Shown: positions 5,807 to 8,925 of the stretch, one piece after another
Position numbering within the stretch: the first letter of the stretch is position 1
Layout of the letters: each line of letters opens with the position of its first letter
From: Fimenecus sp045594645
Lineage (GTDB): Bacteria; Bacillota; Clostridia; Oscillospirales; Acutalibacteraceae
Direction: 5' to 3'
Length of the DNA stretch: 8,925 bases
Assembly (NCBI GenBank): GCA_045594645.1
Contig: JAZNYY010000017.1
Coordinates: 1-8,925, forward strand
Made by a program: the position numbers and the translations under genes
Notes under the pieces: model-generated
What the model was told of the DNA's origin: nothing
Database searches by the model: none
Seen by the model: the letters and a program-made list of their open reading frames with translations, nothing else

Positions 5807-6415
5807 AGATTTCTCCTTTTTAAAAGATTTCGTAACTCCCGCATTTCTTTGGGCAGGAACAGCCACAAAGGACCATTCATAAGCGTCACAAATATCTGTA
5901 ATTGTCTTATAACAGATTTTACCGTCATAGCTTCTGCCCGCAATGTGCGAGCAGTTTTTCTCGCCACAGATTGAACAAATTCTGCTTTTTGATGCACAAC
6001 TGATGCTCACTTCTTTTTTTATTCCGCTTTCAATATCGCGGATAAGTGAATTGTTTTTCTCGCTTCGCACCGTGTAGCACCAAGCCTTTAAGTACATATA
6101 TGGCTTGCCGTCGGCAGTTTTTCTGTTTTCGTCGGTTAAAAGCTCTGTTTTGTATGTACGGCAGGTCTGGTCATCAGAACGCATACTGTGATTTTGAATT
6201 CCCGTTTTGCCAACGAACAATTTTTCAAGGGATTTGAGCGCATTTTCATCAAATCTCTCAAAATCGCGGTCAATATCATTGTCACAAAGAATAACGCTGA
6301 AGCAGAAAACATCTTCGGGTTTAAGCGTTTTAAGGGCAAACCCGTTTATTAAACTCATATCTTCGGGCGTAGGAGTACCGATTTCGTTCAAAGCCTTAAA
6401 AGATTTGCAAATCAT
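5459..6415 (-). CDS. Prohead protease with fused C-terminal scaffold domain
   Basis: A 318-residue protein that should mature the prohead by cleaving scaffold and capsid arms. The N-terminal part (about 1-200) resembles HK97-type serine proteases: His76 in TGIQNHSMRS and Ser137 in KEVSISCAS are the likely catalytic His and Ser. Between them and the conserved DAYEWSFVAVPAQRNAGV is a Cys/His cluster (C147, C150, C155, H157, then C168) that looks like a zinc knuckle; I recall similar clusters in clostridial phage homologues. Residues about 204-260 are Lys/Glu/Leu-rich and coiled-coil-like (scaffold), ending in an alanine- and asparagine-containing tail. The start ATG overlaps the portal stop (ATGA); a GGAGG-type site lies at 6426-6430 upstream of it. 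A well-placed ribosome site precedes Met204, suggesting a nested scaffold product. Fusion of protease and scaffold is known in other phages. Confidence 0.87.
   Translation of the reverse strand: MICKSFKALNEIGTPTPEDMSLINGFALKTLKPEDVFCFSVILCDNDIDRDFERFDENALKSLEKLFVGKTGIQNHSMRSDDQTCRTYKTELLTDENRKTADGKPYMYLKAWCYTVRSEKNNSLIRDIESGIKKEVSISCASKSRICSICGEKNCSHIAGRSYDGKICYKTITDICDAYEWSFVAVPAQRNAGVTKSFKKEKSMENILKSIKEDKSLTLEKSELKKLSDYIENLEKKSADGEKYRADLCTKTKVSFALAFPEISEECADEILKNLSTENLEALSKAMSKKATTVAPITSQLYVEEGKNDNNANSEFKF
5813..5818 (-). promoter_or_regulatory. Internal Shine-Dalgarno inside the protease gene
   Basis: AAGGAG on the - strand, six bases upstream of the in-frame ATG at codon 204, falls exactly at the protease-to-scaffold boundary. 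It is the sequence basis for predicting a free scaffold protein. Confidence 0.6.
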
Positions 6416-7542
6416 TTATTTTCACCTCCCGAAAGTGCTTTTGCTTGTGCTGTATAAAGCTCAGCCTTTGCCTCTTCAACAGTATCTTGTAATGTAATGT
6501 CGTCCCATACAACCTCAACGCCCGAGCTGTTGCCCAAGAAACGAAGAAACATTGAACAAACCTTTTCAATTACCGGTGTGAGAATTCTTCTGTATGCCAA
6601 AAGCTCTGTAGTGAGCGCGTCTGCCTGCTGTGATGACATTCGCTCCGTTGTGCTCCAACTGAGTCCCAGCATAAAGGGTGGAATAGAAAGCTTCGCGATA
6701 ATCTGTTCAAGCATTTGCTTAACGGGAATTTCGCTGTCGAGTATTTGCCCGTCTGCGCCGATTACCTTAATCTGCACATCGCCCACCGCCACAAAATCCT
6801 TGACGCTGCCTTTTTCCATTGCACTTGCCCATTCCTTTGCAATCTGCTGTGCGCGTTCCTTGGCATAGGCACGGTCAAGCACATCAGAGCCCGGATTGTA
6901 TGTAACGGCATAACGCAGATTCCCTGCACGCTCCCAATTTTGACCCATTGAGTCATAGATTTTCAAAAGGATTGAAGCCACAAAGGGAAGCCCTTTAAGA
7001 ATTGAATTGCCCGTAATACTGCCTGCCTCGGCGTTGAGTGCCGAATACATAACCAATTCCTGATATTTAACAGGAGTACCGTCAATACTATCGGGCTTGC
7101 AAATGAGAATTTCATTGAAATTCAGCGGATTTCGTTTAAGGCTGATGTTTTTAATCGGCACATTGTAAAGAGATGTAATACCGTTTTCATTTGCCACAAT
7201 TTCTCCCGCAGCTGTGCCATAGGTAAGAAGCTGTTCAAAATATGTGTCAATAAACTGTTGAAGTCCAAACCCTGCGCCCACATTTATATTGCGGATAAAG
7301 TTTTCCAAATCATTTTGGTTTTTGCCGTTGCGTGATTTCACGGCAAATCCGCCCGTAAGTCGTACAAGCTTATAAATTGCCGTGTCTATAATCGGAATTG
7401 CCTCGCGGAGCATTCTGTAAAGTTCGGGCTGACAAACCATAGCGGGCGTATAGTTCCCAAGCATTTCAAAGGGGTGAGAATGTGAGGTCTGCGGTGCACT
7501 TGTGCATACCTTCTTTTTGCCTACCTTATCAAAAATTGACAA
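6412..7542 (-). CDS. Phage portal protein
   Basis: A 376-residue protein expected to form the dodecameric ring through which DNA enters the head and to which the connectors attach. The start is a TTG, chosen because an AAAGGAGG site lies seven bases upstream and the next in-frame Met is only at residue 27. Family traits include EAIPIIDTAIYKLVRLTGGFAV (about 48-69, the early conserved helix), a central region with NVPIKNISLKRNPL and LPFVASILLKIYDSMGQNWERAGN, and a C-terminal LSIPPFMLG (285-293) followed by TTERMSSQQADAL (298-310), the conserved portal segment before the crown helices. It is on the short side for portals. It lies 24 bp after the terminase stop and overlaps the protease start by four bases. 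No protease or ADP-ribosyltransferase fusion is present. Confidence 0.92.
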   Translation of the reverse strand: MSIFDKVGKKKVCTSAPQTSHSHPFEMLGNYTPAMVCQPELYRMLREAIPIIDTAIYKLVRLTGGFAVKSRNGKNQNDLENFIRNINVGAGFGLQQFIDTYFEQLLTYGTAAGEIVANENGITSLYNVPIKNISLKRNPLNFNEILICKPDSIDGTPVKYQELVMYSALNAEAGSITGNSILKGLPFVASILLKIYDSMGQNWERAGNLRYAVTYNPGSDVLDRAYAKERAQQIAKEWASAMEKGSVKDFVAVGDVQIKVIGADGQILDSEIPVKQMLEQIIAKLSIPPFMLGLSWSTTERMSSQQADALTTELLAYRRILTPVIEKVCSMFLRFLGNSSGVEVVWDDITLQDTVEEAKAELYTAQAKALSGGENK

Positions 7543-7549
7543 ATAATTA

Positions 7550-7557
7550 CCTCCTTT
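7550..7557 (-). promoter_or_regulatory. Shine-Dalgarno that fixes the TTG start of the portal gene
   Basis: AAAGGAGG on the - strand is seven bases from the TTG at 7542. No ATG or GTG lies at a usable distance, so the ribosome site decides for the rare start codon. A TTG start may lower portal output, which is needed at only twelve copies per head. Confidence 0.75.
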
Positions 7558-7566
7558 CGATAGGGG

Positions 7567-8832
7567 TTAGTTTCTTTCTACAGAAATGGCAAAAATGCCG
7601 TCATCTGCAGAATTATTAAGAGCCGTCGCCACGAAATAACGAATATCATCCATCGCGTGGTCAAACTCTTTTCGCGGTGTGTCTTTAACACTGTTGCAGT
7701 CCCAACGGTACATTGAGAATTCGCGAAGTGTATCCCCGCAGGAACTGCCTATAATAATTTTTCTTGTTTTCAATGCCTCGCTTACCTTGCGGATTCCGTC
7801 GGCAACATTATTGTTTGCAGGGATAACGCGGAAATTTCCTTCACGGCGTATACACTCCATAAAAGAGGCGGCAGAGGGGTCAACTATCACCGCTTCAACT
7901 CTTTTGTCACCTGCGAGATTTACTAATTCATCATAGTATTCTCTGTCGGTCATCTGAAAGCCTTTTGCTTTTGAATCGTGATAGAATTCCCTTGTTCTGT
8001 ACCAAATTCCGCCGTGAAGTCCCCAAAGTCCGAATGAGGCTGGGTTGACTGTTCCGTAGTCGCAAGAAATGTAATATTTCTCACAAATTTCGGGCGGTGT
8101 ATCGGTGGTGTGTGTTTTTTCGTTGAAAAAAGGATACACAAGACCGTCAACTGCCACCCATTTACCGAGAATAAACCGCTCGTAAAATGCACCCGAATAA
8201 AGTGAACGGTATCTCTCGCGTATTCTCTTTGAAAGTGAGGGGTTGTCCTCCATAAGAAAATGCAAATAAAGACAATTTTTTTCTTCACTTTTCTTAATCC
8301 ATTCCGTGTGAAACCAATGCCGTGGATTTTCGGGGTTGCAGTTGAACCAGAATTTTGAGCCCGTAACAGAGCATCGTGCCATTGCCTGCTCAACAAATGA
8401 GCGTGGCATTAGTGCAACCTCATCAAGCAGAATTCCGCAAAGAGTCATACCTTGAATAAGCGAAGCCGAAGCCTCATCCTTGCCACCGAAAAGATAAAAT
8501 CGGTTTGTGCGTTTTCCGTTGCTTATTTCAACAAGATTTGCGCTTCTTCGCTCGGTTACGGTAAATCCCATATTGCGAAGAATGGGCAAAAGGGGAGTAA
8601 CCACATTGCGCCGAAGTGAAGTAATTGTTTTACCGCAAAGGGCAAAGGAACAGTCTGAAAAACGATAGAAGCTCCAAAGAATGAACGATAGTGACATACA
8701 AAGTGTTTTACCGCTACGCACCGCACCGTCGCAGATTATGGCGTCGCGGTGTCGGTGTGGGCTGTTTTCACACCACCAGTTAAGAACAGTAAGCTGTTTA
8801 GGTGAGAATTCGCGGAACTGAATATCAGCCAC
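7567..8832 (-). CDS. terL: Terminase large subunit (PBSX-type TerL)
   Basis: ATP-driven motor and nuclease that cuts concatemeric DNA and pumps it into the prohead. From the GTG at 8832 it has 421 residues, normal for the family. The ATPase half shows Walker A GAVRSGKT (36-43), Walker B GILLDE (133-138) and a coupling-type FNCNPEN (164-170). The RNase H-like nuclease half shows SCDYGT (Asp258), VIVDPSA (Asp318) and HAMDDIRY (Asp394/395), the three acidic positions expected. The frame stays open to the window edge, but family proteins begin just before FSPKQLTVLNWW, and the preceding stretch is better read in another frame as the end of the small terminase gene. The GTG start overlaps that gene's TGA (GTGGCTGA). 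A GTG three codons earlier is an alternative, and the ribosome site is not clear. Function is secure; the start is less so. Confidence 0.93.
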   Translation of the reverse strand: MADIQFREFSPKQLTVLNWWCENSPHRHRDAIICDGAVRSGKTLCMSLSFILWSFYRFSDCSFALCGKTITSLRRNVVTPLLPILRNMGFTVTERRSANLVEISNGKRTNRFYLFGGKDEASASLIQGMTLCGILLDEVALMPRSFVEQAMARCSVTGSKFWFNCNPENPRHWFHTEWIKKSEEKNCLYLHFLMEDNPSLSKRIRERYRSLYSGAFYERFILGKWVAVDGLVYPFFNEKTHTTDTPPEICEKYYISCDYGTVNPASFGLWGLHGGIWYRTREFYHDSKAKGFQMTDREYYDELVNLAGDKRVEAVIVDPSAASFMECIRREGNFRVIPANNNVADGIRKVSEALKTRKIIIGSSCGDTLREFSMYRWDCNSVKDTPRKEFDHAMDDIRYFVATALNNSADDGIFAISVERN

Positions 8833-8925
8833 AGTCCTCACACTCCGTATTTTTCCTTGCACTTCGCTCAATTGCCTCATAGAAGGAGAGGCCGGAATTA
8901 TCTTTTTCACCGTCTGTGATTTCAC
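8825..8925 (-). CDS. C-terminal end of an upstream gene, probable terminase small subunit (partial)
   Basis: Thirty-two codons are visible, ending with TGA at 8825 that overlaps the terminase large subunit start. The peptide has a polar run EITDGEKDNSGLSFYEAIER, then SARKNTECEDCG, ending with two cysteines. Its composition (acidic, helical, hydrophilic) looks like genuine protein, whereas the terL frame over the same bases is basic and unlike the family N-terminus. In packaging modules the gene directly before terL is normally the small subunit, which recognises the packaging site, so that is the likely identity; nothing in the 32 residues proves it. The gene continues beyond the window. Confidence 0.55.
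   Translation of the reverse strand, partial: EITDGEKDNSGLSFYEAIERSARKNTECEDCG

Noticed and set aside
3826..8396. Several 60-150 codon frames antisense or out of frame to the phage genes (for example 6497-6868 + and 7950-8396 -)
   Set aside because: They lie fully inside genes with convincing family motifs, lack ribosome sites and resemble no known family.
8833..8925. Extension of terL to the window edge starting with GTG at 8925
   Set aside because: The extra 31 residues do not resemble family N-termini, and the same bases encode a more plausible end of an upstream gene in another frame.
1..8925. CRISPR arrays, tRNA or rRNA genes, insertion sequences
   Set aside because: I saw no spaced direct repeats of CRISPR length, no tRNA cloverleaf-like segment and no transposase frame.
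3287..8925. Gene transfer agent interpretation of the head genes
   Set aside because: Known gene transfer agents carry tail genes next to the head genes; none are present here, so a satellite or truncated prophage explains the layout better.

Overview
The window is a junction between ordinary chromosomal genes of a gut-type Clostridia bacterium (probably Oscillospiraceae/Ruminococcus-like) and one end of a phage-derived element. The host guess rests on strong AGGAGG ribosome sites, moderate GC with AT-rich spacers, a glycogen synthase beside an SLC45/GPH-type sugar transporter, and prohead protease and capsid sequences resembling those of clostridial prophages. It is an inference, not a database result.

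Positions 1-3254 (host side, + strand): the C-terminal two thirds of a glycogen synthase (GlgA) ending at a strong intrinsic terminator; a short spacer with small palindromic elements; two tiny genes transcribed divergently (a 50-aa ribbon-helix-helix DNA-binding protein on the - strand and a 62-aa Cys-rich protein on the + strand) that share a promoter region holding a perfect 7-bp inverted repeat; an AT-rich leader with four tandem heptamers; then a 492-aa MFS sugar transporter and its terminator.

Positions 3287-8925 (phage side, all - strand, so read from right to left): the tail end of a probable small terminase gene, terminase large subunit, portal, prohead protease fused to a scaffold domain (with what looks like a second internal start for the free scaffold), major capsid protein, and three small connector-type proteins. 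Junctions are tight: ATGA overlaps at three places, and a Shine-Dalgarno sequence overlapping or directly following the previous stop before the capsid and first connector genes. This is a complete DNA-packaging and head-building module of the HK97-like type.

The striking point is what is missing. The head operon stops after the connectors and meets the host transporter terminator about 90 bp later. No tail tube, tape measure, baseplate, lysis or integrase gene follows in the place where a tailed phage would carry tail genes. That layout fits a capsid-forming satellite (cf-PICI-like element that makes its own heads and borrows a helper's tails), or a prophage that lost its tail and lysis half. 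The other end of the element lies outside the window and would decide between these.
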